64,000 nucleotides of DNA from an uncultured Helicobacter sp. (GCA_944325775.1 CALVBL010000002.1:62001-126000); one strand, 5' to 3'; numbered from the stretch's first letter, positions 1 through 8,567 are shown. Program-made: numbers and translations. The notes: a model not told the origin generated them from the sequence alone.

Positions 1-749
1 TTATCGGGGATAATAACAATATGATCGAGAGCTTTGCGCAAAAATCCCAAGATATAGGCTCTGTGATTGGTATCATTCGTGATATTGCCGATCAGACAAA
101 TCTTCTCGCGCTCAATGCTTCCATCGAAGCTGCGCGCGCGGGTGAGCATGGGCGTGGGTTTGCAGTGGTGGCAGATGAAGTGCGCAAGCTCGCTGAAAAG
201 ACACACAAAGCCACAAGTGATATCGCCATCGTGGTGCAGACTATGCAACAAGAGATTAACACGATTTTAGAAAATTCCTCACATGTGATGGATAAGGCAA
301 ATTCCGCGCACAAGAGTGTGGGACATTTTAACGAAGTTTTTGCGGGGCTTGGAGTGACGACTAAGGATCTCTTTAGTGTGTTTGAAAGGCTTTCACAAGG
401 CTTACTGCTAAGTGTGTCTAAGATCGATCATATTTTGTATAAATCCTCCTTGTATTTGAGTTTTAATAATAAAAAAGAAGTTTGTGCGTTTGATACTATC
501 AATCCTATCTCTAAATATCTTGATGATGATCGAGTCACTCAAAAAATCAAAACATTGGATACAGATAAGATCCATACCATAGAATCTAAGCTCAAGCTAA
601 GCGCACAAGCCGCACTCGGAGTCCTCACACAAGAAGTTACACAAGAAACTTCTGATATAATTGTCAAAAACTTGCAGCAGCTTGAAGAAGATTCGCAAGA
701 AGCCGTGGCACTGCTTGATAGTGCCAATACGCAGTCTTCAAGTGCGTAA
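1..749 (+). CDS. Methyl-accepting chemotaxis protein, C-terminal part (5' end outside window)
   Basis: Signalling end of a chemoreceptor that talks to CheW/CheA. The reading frame is open back to base 3, so the gene starts upstream and the internal ATG at 21 is not the true start. The MCP hairpin tip is clear: DQTNLLALNASIEAARAGE followed by GRGFAVVADEVRKLAEKT. After the coiled-coil signalling domain there is a C-terminal segment resembling the zinc-binding CZB domain (first helix DHILYKSSLY, a later Cys in VCAF, and a later His in KIHTIESK). The usual C-x-x-G-x-W is degraded. CZB receptors such as H. pylori TlpD sense oxidants; that role is inference here. The N-terminal sensor is not visible, so whether it is membrane-bound or cytoplasmic is unknown. 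Confidence 0.9.
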   Translation, partial: IGDNNNMIESFAQKSQDIGSVIGIIRDIADQTNLLALNASIEAARAGEHGRGFAVVADEVRKLAEKTHKATSDIAIVVQTMQQEINTILENSSHVMDKANSAHKSVGHFNEVFAGLGVTTKDLFSVFERLSQGLLLSVSKIDHILYKSSLYLSFNNKKEVCAFDTINPISKYLDDDRVTQKIKTLDTDKIHTIESKLKLSAQAALGVLTQEVTQETSDIIVKNLQQLEEDSQEAVALLDSANTQSSSA

Positions 750-761
750 GCATAAGGAGTG

Positions 762-1442
762 ATGGTGAGCGGATTTTTGGGAGCGTTGGTAGAGATTCTG
801 ACAAATGGCAATATCGTGTTTTATCTCATCGCCTATCTTGTGGGTGGGATACCTTTTGGACTGTTTTTGACAAAGATTTTTTACAAAATCGATGTGCGCA
901 CGATCGGTTCTGGCAGTATCGGTGCGACGAATGTCTATCGTGCTATCAAAGAGATAAATCCCAAGGCTGCTACGATTTTGGCTGTGAGCACGATCGTGCT
1001 TGATGCGTGCAAGGGAATGTTTGTCGTGCTTGCTGCCAAGCTCTGTGGGTTGGGCTTTGAGGCACAATGGCTCATTGCTATTCTTTCGATTCTAGGGCAT
1101 TGTTATAGCCCGTATCTAGGGTTCCATGGTGGTAAGGGTGTGGCGACAGCGATTGGTTCGGTTATCCTGCTCATACCTATAGAGGGGGCTTTGGGGCTTG
1201 TAGTGTGGGGGTTTGTGGGCAAGGTGCTCAAGATCTCCTCACTCTCCTCACTCTTTGGCGTGCTAAGTGGTATCGTACTCACTTTTATCGTGCCATATGT
1301 GTTGCCTATACCAGATTCTATTAATATCCTTGCGCAGGTGCATACACATATACCCGTGGTGATCATAGGGTTGCTTATCCTCTATACTCATATTCCTAAT
1401 ATCAAGCGCCTCATAAGTGGCAAAGAGGGCAAGGTACTCTAA
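762..1442 (+). CDS. plsY: Acyl-phosphate:glycerol-3-phosphate acyltransferase PlsY
   Basis: Integral membrane enzyme that transfers an acyl group from acyl-phosphate to glycerol-3-phosphate, the first step of phospholipid synthesis. About 226 residues, normal for the family, with five or so hydrophobic segments. The three PlsY motifs are visible: GSGSIGATNVYR near residue 45, the Gly-rich GFHGGKGVATA near 125, and HIPNIKRLISGKEGK at the C-terminus. The start is uncertain within a few codons: GTG 759, ATG 762 and GTG 765 are all in frame. The Shine-Dalgarno AAGGAG at 754-759 is best spaced for GTG 765. The stop is directly followed by the GTG of folB, so the two are translationally coupled. 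Confidence 0.93.
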   Translation: MVSGFLGALVEILTNGNIVFYLIAYLVGGIPFGLFLTKIFYKIDVRTIGSGSIGATNVYRAIKEINPKAATILAVSTIVLDACKGMFVVLAAKLCGLGFEAQWLIAILSILGHCYSPYLGFHGGKGVATAIGSVILLIPIEGALGLVVWGFVGKVLKISSLSSLFGVLSGIVLTFIVPYVLPIPDSINILAQVHTHIPVVIIGLLILYTHIPNIKRLISGKEGKVL

Positions 1443-1772
1443 GTGCAATACTGCCTTGAGATTGAGGACCTGCGGTTTTCTACCATCGTTGGGATTTTAG
1501 AATCCGAACGCACACAGGAGCAGGAAGTCCTCATCAATGCCAAGATTCACTATTGTTACGACAAGGGCTATTTAGACTATGTGCGCGTGGTGGAGTGTAT
1601 CCAAGGGAATATTTGTGCTCATGCCTATGGATTACTAGAGGATCTCATAGAAGGCGTATGTGAGGAACTCAAGGCGCGCTTTGGGGTGATTAGCCACATC
1701 GACTTTCATATCACAAAGCCGCAAATTCTCTCACATTGCAAAGTCGGTGTGAGTGCGCAAAAGAGTTTTTAG
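1443..1772 (+). CDS. folB: Dihydroneopterin aldolase FolB
   Basis: 109 residues, the usual FolB length. Folate pathway enzyme converting 7,8-dihydroneopterin to 6-hydroxymethyl-dihydropterin and glycolaldehyde. The N-terminus (LEIEDLRFSTIVGILESER) matches the family signature with the G-I-L/Y-x-x-E/R turn, and the C-terminal lysine lies in ITKPQ. It starts with GTG immediately after the plsY stop, with no gap, as expected for a coupled gene. The family-level assignment is good; substrate was judged by family only. Confidence 0.88.
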   Translation: MQYCLEIEDLRFSTIVGILESERTQEQEVLINAKIHYCYDKGYLDYVRVVECIQGNICAHAYGLLEDLIEGVCEELKARFGVISHIDFHITKPQILSHCKVGVSAQKSF

Positions 1773-1780
1773 GGATTACG

Positions 1781-2275
1781 ATGCGTGATGAGATTTATTT
1801 GGCTGGTGGGTGCTTTTGGGGGCTGCAGAGGTATTTTGACCTCATCAAAGGTGTATGTGAAACACAAGTGGGCTACGCCAACTCCTCTATCCCATATCCC
1901 AGCTACGATCAAGTATGCGCCAACCTCACCAATGCCACTGAGGCAGTGCATATCGTCTATGAATCCACAATTTTGAGCTTGTCGGAGCTTTTGGAGCGGT
2001 TTTTTGATGTGATCGATCCCACCGCACTCAACTATCAAGCCAACGACATAGGCACACAATATCGCAATGGAATCTACACCAAAAACGCCGAGGTTTTGCC
2101 CTCTATCCGAGCCTTTATTGCTGAACGCATCGCTCCACGATACACGCGCGAAGTCGTCACAGAGGTAATGCTATTGCAAAATTTCTACCCAGCAGAATCC
2201 TACCACCAAAAATACTTACTCAAAAATCCGCATGGCTATTGCCATATCGATATTAGCAAGCTTGAGGGGATCTAA
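1781..2275 (+). CDS. msrA: Peptide methionine-S-sulfoxide reductase MsrA
   Basis: Repairs oxidised methionine (S-epimer). The catalytic GCFWG motif sits about 10 residues from the start, followed by the usual VGYANS and the Y-H-Q-K-Y segment near the C-terminus (ESYHQKYLL). 164 residues. A longer reading frame begins at 1736 but overlaps folB by 37 bases. I chose ATG 1781 because AGGGATT precedes it at good spacing and MsrA proteins begin a few residues before GCFWG. No MsrB domain is fused and none is seen nearby. Confidence 0.93.
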   Translation: MRDEIYLAGGCFWGLQRYFDLIKGVCETQVGYANSSIPYPSYDQVCANLTNATEAVHIVYESTILSLSELLERFFDVIDPTALNYQANDIGTQYRNGIYTKNAEVLPSIRAFIAERIAPRYTREVVTEVMLLQNFYPAESYHQKYLLKNPHGYCHIDISKLEGI

Positions 2276-2665
2276 ATGCGCGCTGTGTGGCTGATGATGT
2301 GCTTTATGGGTGTGATATGGGCGACTTGTTCGGGGGATTGTGCGAGCTGCCACTTCAAGCTTGACTATGATAAAGATACGCGTCATAGCCCAATGCGCGA
2401 GTGCAAAACCTGCCATACCGAAGAAAAAATGGCGCAGGTGGATATGGGAGGGGGTTGTGGCAAAGACTGCTTTGCCTGTCATGATGTCCAAAAGGTGCGC
2501 ACCCCCGAGCTTGCTTCTTCACATAAAGTTATTGAGAGATGTATGGATTGCCACAAAAACCTTTCGCAATCGCTCTTTAGCCCTACCTCACCGACACAAA
2601 ATATTTTCGAGCAGAGTATCAAGGATTTTAGCCCCGCCCTTGCTCCTTCCCAAGATTCTAAGTAG
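2276..2665 (+). CDS. Small periplasmic tetraheme c-type cytochrome
   Basis: 129 residues with a hydrophobic leader (about residues 3-17) and four heme-attachment motifs: CASCH (22), CKTCH (43), CFACH (65) and CMDCH (89), plus extra Cys at 18 and 61. It should be exported and hold four covalently bound hemes, so it is an electron carrier rather than an enzyme; partner unknown. The ATG directly follows the msrA stop (TAA then ATG), so it is coupled to msrA. The C-terminal 35 residues have no motif and look disordered. I do not recognise a named orthologue. The cysteine Cys18 at the leader end could alternatively be a lipidation site, but the lipobox is poor. Confidence 0.8.
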   Translation: MRAVWLMMCFMGVIWATCSGDCASCHFKLDYDKDTRHSPMRECKTCHTEEKMAQVDMGGGCGKDCFACHDVQKVRTPELASSHKVIERCMDCHKNLSQSLFSPTSPTQNIFEQSIKDFSPALAPSQDSK

Positions 2666-2874
2666 CGACCTGTCTTATTTTAACACAAGCGTTGCGCTCT
2701 TGTTCTCTCGCTTCAGAGGAAACCCTCTTCGCTCCGCTCACGCGTTCATACATAGAATCTAGTTCGAGATTCTGTGATTATTTGGTGTCGGCGCGTCAGT
2801 AACGCGTTTTGGCAATGGAGTAGATTCTATGTTTCATCGCAAGATCTCGCATTTCTTAAAGCGCAAAACACACC
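2666..2874. other. Convergent intergenic region with hairpin and three AGATTCT words
   Basis: No gene is supported here. The stretch separates two convergent transcription units. It holds the small hairpin AGAGG-AAAC-CCTCT (2715-2728) and three AGATTCT/AGAATCT words (2754, 2769 and 2821 regions). Bases 2709-2744, read on the minus strand, resemble part of the 177-bp repeat at 41656 (shared GCGGAGC-AAGGG core). It may be a decayed intergenic repeat; terminator function is possible but there is no U-tract. Confidence 0.4.
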
Positions 2875-3636
2875 CTATCCGCGAGAATCTAGTATTCTCT
2901 CTCCACGATTACCTGAAAAAATCTCTGTCCGCACACCGCTTGCCCTCAATTGCTCTAGACTGCCGCAAAAGGCGATTTTCTTATTTTCTAACAGGATAAA
3001 GCGATCTATACTATCTCGGATAGAATCCAGATCGTGGGTTACCATCACGATAGTGATATTGAGCATTTCTTTGAGCTGCAGGATAAGTGTGTCGAAGTTT
3101 TGCGCGCTCTTAGGGTCAAGTCCGCTTGTAGGCTCATCGAGGAACAAAATATCAGGGCTTGTGATGAGTGCGCGCGCTAGAGCTACGCGTTTTTTCATAC
3201 CGCCACTTAGGGCATAGGGGTATTTATACACGCTTTGTGTGGGTAATCCCACACGCTCACACCAAAATGCCGCAATTTCGTTGATGTGTTTTTGGGGTAG
3301 ATTCCCACGTTGCACGAGCGGCATACCGACATTATCCAGCACATTCATCGAGCTAAAAAGCGCGCCAAACTGAAACATCACACTACACCTATCCAGCACC
3401 AAATGCCGCTTAGAATCTTCTAGCTCCCAGATATCACGCCCAAAGATCTGAATCTGCCCGCTCACAGGTCTTTGGAGATAGATCATATTGCGTAAGAGCG
3501 TGGATTTGCCACTCCCACTTCCACCCAAGATCCCAAAAATCTCGCGTTTTTTGACACTAAAGCTAATATCTTCATGGATTGTTACGCCCTGTGTGTATTG
3601 TGTGGTGAGGTGGCTCACACTGATGATTTCTGACAT
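2875..3636 (-). CDS. MlaF-like ABC transporter ATP-binding protein
   Basis: 253-residue ATPase of the Mla/Mce (retrograde phospholipid transport) type. Walker A GGSGSGKST near residue 35, signature LSGGMKKRVALARAL near 143, and Walker B ILFLDEPTSGLDP, the GLDP ending being usual in MlaF proteins. It lies 1 base downstream of the MlaE-like permease gene, so the two form one transporter. No MlaD (MCE domain) gene follows: the operon ends here and the next gene is convergent. The last residues (LDSRG) are encoded by an AGAATCT word. Confidence 0.88.
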   Translation of the reverse strand: MSEIISVSHLTTQYTQGVTIHEDISFSVKKREIFGILGGSGSGKSTLLRNMIYLQRPVSGQIQIFGRDIWELEDSKRHLVLDRCSVMFQFGALFSSMNVLDNVGMPLVQRGNLPQKHINEIAAFWCERVGLPTQSVYKYPYALSGGMKKRVALARALITSPDILFLDEPTSGLDPKSAQNFDTLILQLKEMLNITIVMVTHDLDSIRDSIDRFILLENKKIAFCGSLEQLRASGVRTEIFSGNRGERILDSRG

Positions 3637-3637
3637 A

Positions 3638-4741
3638 TTAAATCCCCAAAGTCGTGGTGAAAAACGAAAATATGGCGTTTATCACGATGATCCAAAAGAT
3701 CGCATTGACTACGCTTAGAGTGGTTTGCCTACCTAAAGATTCTGTATCGCCCTGCACCTTTAGTCCCCTGAAGCAGCCCACAAGCCCGATAGCTAGCCCG
3801 AAAAATGGTGCTTTAGCGATACCCACCCAAAAATGCGTGATAGCCACATATTCATAGAATCTCTCCCAATACTGCGTGAAGCTCACTCCCGCCTGCACAT
3901 TGGTCGCAAGCATACCTGCGAAGAGACTTACCACATCCGAGAGAAACACAAGCAGGGGCATCGTGAGAATGAGCGCTAAGATTCTGGGCGTTACTAAAAA
4001 ATCTATCACGTTAAAGCCCATTGTTTTGAGCGCATCGTTTTCTTCATTGAGATTCATTACGCCTATTTGCGCGCTGAAGCTAGAAGCCGATCGTCCTGCG
4101 ATCACAAGTGCTAGGACAAAGGGTCCTAGCTCACGCAGACAGAGTTTGGCTACGATCTCCACACTCATAATGGGCACGCCCATTTTATCAAGCTGTATCA
4201 CGCCCTGCAAGGCAATCGCATAGCTTACGATAAAGCTTGTGGTGAGCACCACGGGCAGGGATTTTAATCCAGATTCTGATATGTGATAAAAAATCGAGGC
4301 GATCTTAAAACGTCGTGGGTGCAGTATGCTAAGCCCTAAATAATACAAACTCATACCAAAAAAATGCAAAAAATCAAGCATGCTTTGGAAAAAATCCACC
4401 ACCCACGCTCCCAGCGAGCTCACAAACGCATAAAATGCAGAGGGCTTGTGCGTGTCTATGGGTAGGTTTGGCGGATAGGTCGTGAGTGTGGTGAATATCT
4501 CTTGGATATGGGGAGGTTGGTTGAGAAAAGTGTAGGATTTACCCTCTAGGAGTGAGAGCAAATACGCGCAAAAAGCAAAATCCACGATAGGCTGTGCGCT
4601 AAAATCAATTTCTACTTCTGCTGCATCACGCATTATTGTGCGCAACGCACGCAAATCCTTCTTAGAAGTCGTATAGAGCCACTCCCCGCTAAGAGTGAGG
4701 CGCAAAGTTGGGGTGGATTGGAAAATGTGAATCTTGCTCAT
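3638..4741 (-). CDS. MlaE-like lipid ABC transporter permease with N-terminal STAS-like domain
   Basis: 367 residues. Residues about 1-100 look like a STAS domain (HIFQSTPTLRLTLSGEW and a central V-D-F-A segment), joined to an MlaE/YrbE permease from about residue 130. The permease shows the family signature around ELGPFVLALVIAGRSASS and the following E-N-D-A-L-K-T-M-G. In the Mla system MlaB (STAS) is a separate protein; here it appears fused, as in other Epsilonproteobacteria and many plastid relatives. It starts 1 base after lpxL and is followed by the ATPase gene, so it belongs to the lipid A/LPS operon. Likely substrate: phospholipid between inner and outer membrane, by family. Confidence 0.85.
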   Translation of the reverse strand: MSKIHIFQSTPTLRLTLSGEWLYTTSKKDLRALRTIMRDAAEVEIDFSAQPIVDFAFCAYLLSLLEGKSYTFLNQPPHIQEIFTTLTTYPPNLPIDTHKPSAFYAFVSSLGAWVVDFFQSMLDFLHFFGMSLYYLGLSILHPRRFKIASIFYHISESGLKSLPVVLTTSFIVSYAIALQGVIQLDKMGVPIMSVEIVAKLCLRELGPFVLALVIAGRSASSFSAQIGVMNLNEENDALKTMGFNVIDFLVTPRILALILTMPLLVFLSDVVSLFAGMLATNVQAGVSFTQYWERFYEYVAITHFWVGIAKAPFFGLAIGLVGCFRGLKVQGDTESLGRQTTLSVVNAIFWIIVINAIFSFFTTTLGI

Positions 4742-4742
4742 A

Positions 4743-5663
4743 TTATTGCTTTTGATAGATTTGTGGATAAAACACCTTGAAACGCTTGTGAAACCAAAAC
4801 CAGCTGCTTGGGTTAGATTCTATCACTTTTTGTGTAATGAGCGCTTGAGTTTGTGTGGCTTGCAAGATGTCTTGAGTCATATCGGAGGTGTTTTGTGCTC
4901 TGATAGGTTCATAGAAGCGCACTTCATAGCGCGAATAATCATCGTTAAAGTCAATAAACACAGGCACGATCGCCACACCAAAACGTCGCGAGAGCACGGA
5001 AGCGATGGTGGTATGGGTGGCGCGTTTGCCAAAAAATTCTATTTCTACTCCTTCATTGAGCCCGATGTTTTGATCGACGAGAATCCCCACAAGCGCGTCT
5101 TTTTGGGCATACATTTTGAGCAGATGTTTAAACGCACCCTTTTTGTCGATCATACGCACGCCATTGCTTTCGCGCCGCTTGATGATCATATGGTTGATAG
5201 ATTCAAATTGTGTGAGACGCCCAAGAGACGCCATCTGACACATACGATAGCGAGGAGGGAGGATCGTCGCCATCGCTTCCCAATACCCGAAGTGCGCCGA
5301 TATTAGCACGGCTGCGCCGTCTTTAGCAATAGATTCTGTGATATAACGTTCGTCGATAAAGCTAAAACGCGCAGCATATTTATGCGGATTAAGATACACT
5401 ACACGAATGCTCTCTAATAGCACAAAGGCGAAGTTATCATAGCAGCGACGGATAATGGCGTGTTTTTGGGTTTGGGATAGAGAATCTTGATAGACAAAGT
5501 TGAGATTAGCCAGCGCATCGTGGTAGCGACGCTTATCAAGTGTGTAGAATACAAAGCTAAGAGCCTTGATATGCCATACAAAGATTCTATGCGGGATTTT
5601 AGCTAGATAAAATCCTAAGGTTGCACTTAAGGATTCAAGCAAGAAAGTAGCGGGTTTTAGCAT
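4743..5663 (-). CDS. lpxL: Lipid A biosynthesis (Kdo2-lipid A) acyltransferase, LpxL/HtrB family
   Basis: 306 residues, LPLAT family. The H-x4-E catalytic motif is SAHFGYWEAMA, and the later VDQNIGLNEGVEIEFFG and NPSSWFWFHKRFK segments are characteristic. One N-terminal membrane-proximal helix. The open frame extends 14 codons upstream, but ATG 5663 overlaps the waaC stop as TAATG, so I use that. Adds a secondary acyl chain to lipid A at the inner membrane. Gene order waaC-lpxL is the same as I remember in H. pylori (HP0279-HP0280). Confidence 0.9.
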   Translation of the reverse strand: MLKPATFLLESLSATLGFYLAKIPHRIFVWHIKALSFVFYTLDKRRYHDALANLNFVYQDSLSQTQKHAIIRRCYDNFAFVLLESIRVVYLNPHKYAARFSFIDERYITESIAKDGAAVLISAHFGYWEAMATILPPRYRMCQMASLGRLTQFESINHMIIKRRESNGVRMIDKKGAFKHLLKMYAQKDALVGILVDQNIGLNEGVEIEFFGKRATHTTIASVLSRRFGVAIVPVFIDFNDDYSRYEVRFYEPIRAQNTSDMTQDILQATQTQALITQKVIESNPSSWFWFHKRFKVFYPQIYQKQ

Positions 5664-6739
5664 TAAAATTCCTTTTTTTGATCGCAAAGTAGTGTGATTG
5701 CGCACTCTGCAATCTTGCTGGGAGCGATGTTATTTATCGAAAAATCGTTTTTATCATAAGTAGGATTGTCACTACCACTTAAAACGATATTAGATTCTCC
5801 TAAGAGCTTAAATCTGTGTGCAGGGGTGTTGCCATAAAGCGTAATTGAATCTCGTCCTAATGCCCAAGCCAAGTGTGTGATACCCGTATCCCCACCGATG
5901 ACGAGGTCCATTTGTGCCACGAGGGCTTTTACTGCATCAAGATTGAGATTGCTAAGTGGTGTGATGCTGTGTGAATCTCGCAATGTAGCAAGAGAGAGGG
6001 ATCGTAGAATCTGTGTGGCTTTGTGGGTGTCTGTATGAGCAAGGAGTATAATCTGCACAGTGCGCAAATGCGCGCAAATAAGTGCGATGGCTTGGGCAAA
6101 AAGCGTGGGATCGTAGGTCTTTGAGGGCAGAGAAGATTCTAGCACGCACAGAATACAGGGTTTTGTCGTAAGTATAGAGGCGATGTGCGTGAGGGCTTGA
6201 GGTGTGTAGGCAAACGATGAGGCTTTGTGTGTGAGCATATCGGGGAGTGAAGGCTGTGAATCTTGCGCGATATGTAAAAGTTCTTTAGCCTTGTGGAGCA
6301 GAAGGGCATTGCGTTTGAGGATATTTTCTTGGTAGGCAATTTGGACACGATGTGTGTAAAAAAGCGCGCTTAAAGGTTCTTTTGCCGAGCCAAAGCCAAA
6401 GCCTATAAATGCCTTCTTGCGCACAAATGCACCTATAAGTGCGGATTTGATAAGCCCTTGCATATCGATGAGTAGATCAAATATGGGGAGTTTGGCAAGC
6501 CTTGCGATGAGGTGGAGTTTTTGACGCAAAGATTGGCGTTTGAGTGTGATGATTTCTAGAGAATCTATATAGGGTGAGTGTTCTAAAATAGCACTAAATC
6601 GTGAATCCACAAACCAAGTGAGATGAATAGCATAATGCTGCTCGATCTCTTGGACAAAATCTGCTAAAAACGCCGCACTTACGATACAATCCCCCAAGGC
6701 AGATAGGCGAATAATGCCAATGCGTAGAGTTGATTTCAT
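5663..6739 (-). CDS. waaC: ADP-heptose:LPS heptosyltransferase I (WaaC/RfaC)
   Basis: 358-residue GT-B glycosyltransferase of family GT9, adding the first heptose to Kdo in the LPS inner core. N-terminal IGIIRLSALGDCIVSAAFLADF is the family start, and the sugar-nucleotide region VIGGDTGITHLAWALGRDSITLYGNT is near residue 290. It ends on the lpxL start codon and begins 8 bases after ppx, so it is within the fdx-ppx-waaC-lpxL-mlaEF unit. WaaC rather than WaaF or a GT9 of unknown substrate is chosen from N-terminus and context. Confidence 0.86.
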   Translation of the reverse strand: MKSTLRIGIIRLSALGDCIVSAAFLADFVQEIEQHYAIHLTWFVDSRFSAILEHSPYIDSLEIITLKRQSLRQKLHLIARLAKLPIFDLLIDMQGLIKSALIGAFVRKKAFIGFGFGSAKEPLSALFYTHRVQIAYQENILKRNALLLHKAKELLHIAQDSQPSLPDMLTHKASSFAYTPQALTHIASILTTKPCILCVLESSLPSKTYDPTLFAQAIALICAHLRTVQIILLAHTDTHKATQILRSLSLATLRDSHSITPLSNLNLDAVKALVAQMDLVIGGDTGITHLAWALGRDSITLYGNTPAHRFKLLGESNIVLSGSDNPTYDKNDFSINNIAPSKIAECAITLLCDQKKEF

Positions 6740-6747
6740 CGATGTGC

Positions 6748-8223
6748 CTAATGAATCTCGATATGGAGCTTGGAGTTTGGTTTTTGGAGTCGTGGGAGGT
6801 ATTCTCTAGTGAGGTAGAGCGAGTGTGTGGAGCGGATATGTAGATGTGTATATTCGCCGATATGTTCGCATTCTAGGGTGATTTTAGAGTGTGTATCGCG
6901 TGCTTTGAGTAGGCATTGAGCAAGCCCTAGGATAAAGCTAAGCCACTGAATCTGGGGTAGCGGAGGCATATGGGATTGCAAAATCGGGGCGATCTTGGGG
7001 ATTTTTTTGTCACTATACTCAATAAGTAGGGCGATAATCTCTCTGTGTGCATGTGAGAATCCATACTCCAAGCCATTGAGCAAAATATACGCGCCATGGA
7101 GATTGGTCTGATAGAAGTTCAAAATCGTGCCAATGGGGCTAAGATAGGCAGCCACACCTAGGAGATAGCGGAGGCTTGCATCGCATTTGTGTAGTGGTGC
7201 GAGGGTATCAAAAAGCTCTAGGGTTAGGGATTTTAGGCTATTTGAGTATTTTTTTTGCAAAGAAAATCGCTCTTGGAGACTTGCTACCGAAGGATTGAAT
7301 CCAGTGGGGAATTGGTAGCGTTGGTTGCGCAATAAATCTGCCAAAAACACGCCTTCACGCACACCCACCCCGCTTGTGATAACTTCCTTTGCACCCAAAT
7401 GTTCTAGGAAGCTAGCAAATATCAGCACACCACTTACGATCGTATCGAGTCTATCTTGGGGAATGGGGAGGCTTTGGAGCTTATGAAGTGGTGAAGTGGT
7501 GATTTTGTCAAAAAGCTTTTTGTGTTCTTTGGGGCTAAACTCGTAGCCATGGATTCTATTAAGCGGATACTCTGTGTGTTTGATGAGCATTTTTGCTACT
7601 GCCCTAATTGTCCCACCTATGCCAAATACGATATCGTGGCGATAATGTTTGGGGATTTTGGCAAGCTCATTTTGGATATAGGCTTTTGCGCCTTCAAGGT
7701 CGCTGTGTTTGTCAAAAAACAATTCTTTTATGCGAATCGTGCCGACATTGAGTGAGATGAGATCGGTAATCTTGCCATTTTGGATAAATGCGCATTCTGT
7801 GCTACCCCCGCCAATGTCGATTGTGATACCATCTCTTTTGTGCAGGAGATTCGCACAGGCTATGCCACCATAAAACGCTTCTTTTTGTCCGTCTATGACT
7901 TTGATATTGAGATTGCATTCTTTCTTTGCGCGCGTGAGGAATTCTCTAGCGTTTGGCGCGTCTCTGATCGCCGAAGTGGCTACACAAAAGAGTTTGGTGG
8001 TTTTGTGGCTTTTTGCGATTTCTAAAAAATCTTTGAGTGCATTGAGCGCGCGCTGCATAGGGATCTCTTGGAGCATACCACCATTTTCGTAGCAGCCTTC
8101 AGAGATTCGGACTTTGGATTTGATCTCATGAATGAGGTGAAAACCAAAGCGGCTTGTCTTGCGGAATATCGCCATCCGCGCGGAGTTGGAACCAATGTCA
8201 ATGACGCTGGTGACTTTCGCCAT
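6748..8223 (-). CDS. ppx: Ppx/GppA family exopolyphosphatase / pppGpp phosphohydrolase
   Basis: 491 residues. Actin-like ATPase fold: phosphate-1 motif SVIDIGSNSARMAIF at the N-terminus, TIDIGGGSTECAF near residue 140, and GIGGTIRAV near 205. The C-terminal half from about 320 is the helical HD-like part found in Ppx/GppA. Cytosolic; hydrolyses polyphosphate and/or pppGpp, linked to stringent response. A GTG at 8226 is in frame, but the ATG at 8223 overlaps the fdx TGA (ATGA-type junction) and is preceded by GGAG, so it is preferred. Polyphosphatase versus guanosine pentaphosphatase cannot be separated by eye. Confidence 0.88.
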   Translation of the reverse strand: MAKVTSVIDIGSNSARMAIFRKTSRFGFHLIHEIKSKVRISEGCYENGGMLQEIPMQRALNALKDFLEIAKSHKTTKLFCVATSAIRDAPNAREFLTRAKKECNLNIKVIDGQKEAFYGGIACANLLHKRDGITIDIGGGSTECAFIQNGKITDLISLNVGTIRIKELFFDKHSDLEGAKAYIQNELAKIPKHYRHDIVFGIGGTIRAVAKMLIKHTEYPLNRIHGYEFSPKEHKKLFDKITTSPLHKLQSLPIPQDRLDTIVSGVLIFASFLEHLGAKEVITSGVGVREGVFLADLLRNQRYQFPTGFNPSVASLQERFSLQKKYSNSLKSLTLELFDTLAPLHKCDASLRYLLGVAAYLSPIGTILNFYQTNLHGAYILLNGLEYGFSHAHREIIALLIEYSDKKIPKIAPILQSHMPPLPQIQWLSFILGLAQCLLKARDTHSKITLECEHIGEYTHLHIRSTHSLYLTREYLPRLQKPNSKLHIEIH

Positions 8224-8474
8224 CACTCCGACCTTTTGAGCTGCTCGGATTTATAGCGGAGTTCTTCGATATTTTCTATATTGTCAGGATCGGGGATTAT
8301 CGCATCTACGGGGCATACTGGGATACAATTTGGCTCGTCATAATACCCTATGCACTCGGTACAACGATCGGGATCGATGATATAAAATGGATCATCTGCA
8401 TCGATTGCTTCATTTGGGCACTCCTCCCTGCACGCATCGCAAGCAATACATTCATCATTTATCATTAAAGCCAT
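8223..8474 (-). CDS. fdx: 2[4Fe-4S] ferredoxin (YfhL type)
   Basis: 83 residues. First cluster C-x2-C-x3-C-x3-CP as CDACREECPNEAI. The second is C-x2-C-x8-C-x3-CP with the inserted loop CTECIGYYDEPNCIPVCP, which marks the Allochromatium/YfhL-like group of low-potential ferredoxins. Cytosolic electron carrier. Strong Shine-Dalgarno AAGGAGG before ATG 8474. It is the first gene of the minus-strand unit with ppx, waaC, lpxL and mlaEF, an arrangement I recall as HP0277 onward in H. pylori. Why a ferredoxin heads an LPS operon is not explained. Confidence 0.93.
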   Translation of the reverse strand: MALMINDECIACDACREECPNEAIDADDPFYIIDPDRCTECIGYYDEPNCIPVCPVDAIIPDPDNIENIEELRYKSEQLKRSE

Positions 8475-8567
8475 GACGCCTCCTTGAAAGTATAAAGAGT
8501 GTTTTTAACCAAAAGCGTTTTAACATTTCCTTAAAATTCTAAAAAAGACAAGTTTATGCAAGGTTTA

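Noticed and set aside
1736..1780. Upstream start for msrA
   Set aside because: It overlaps folB by 37 bases and adds 15 residues not usual for MsrA.
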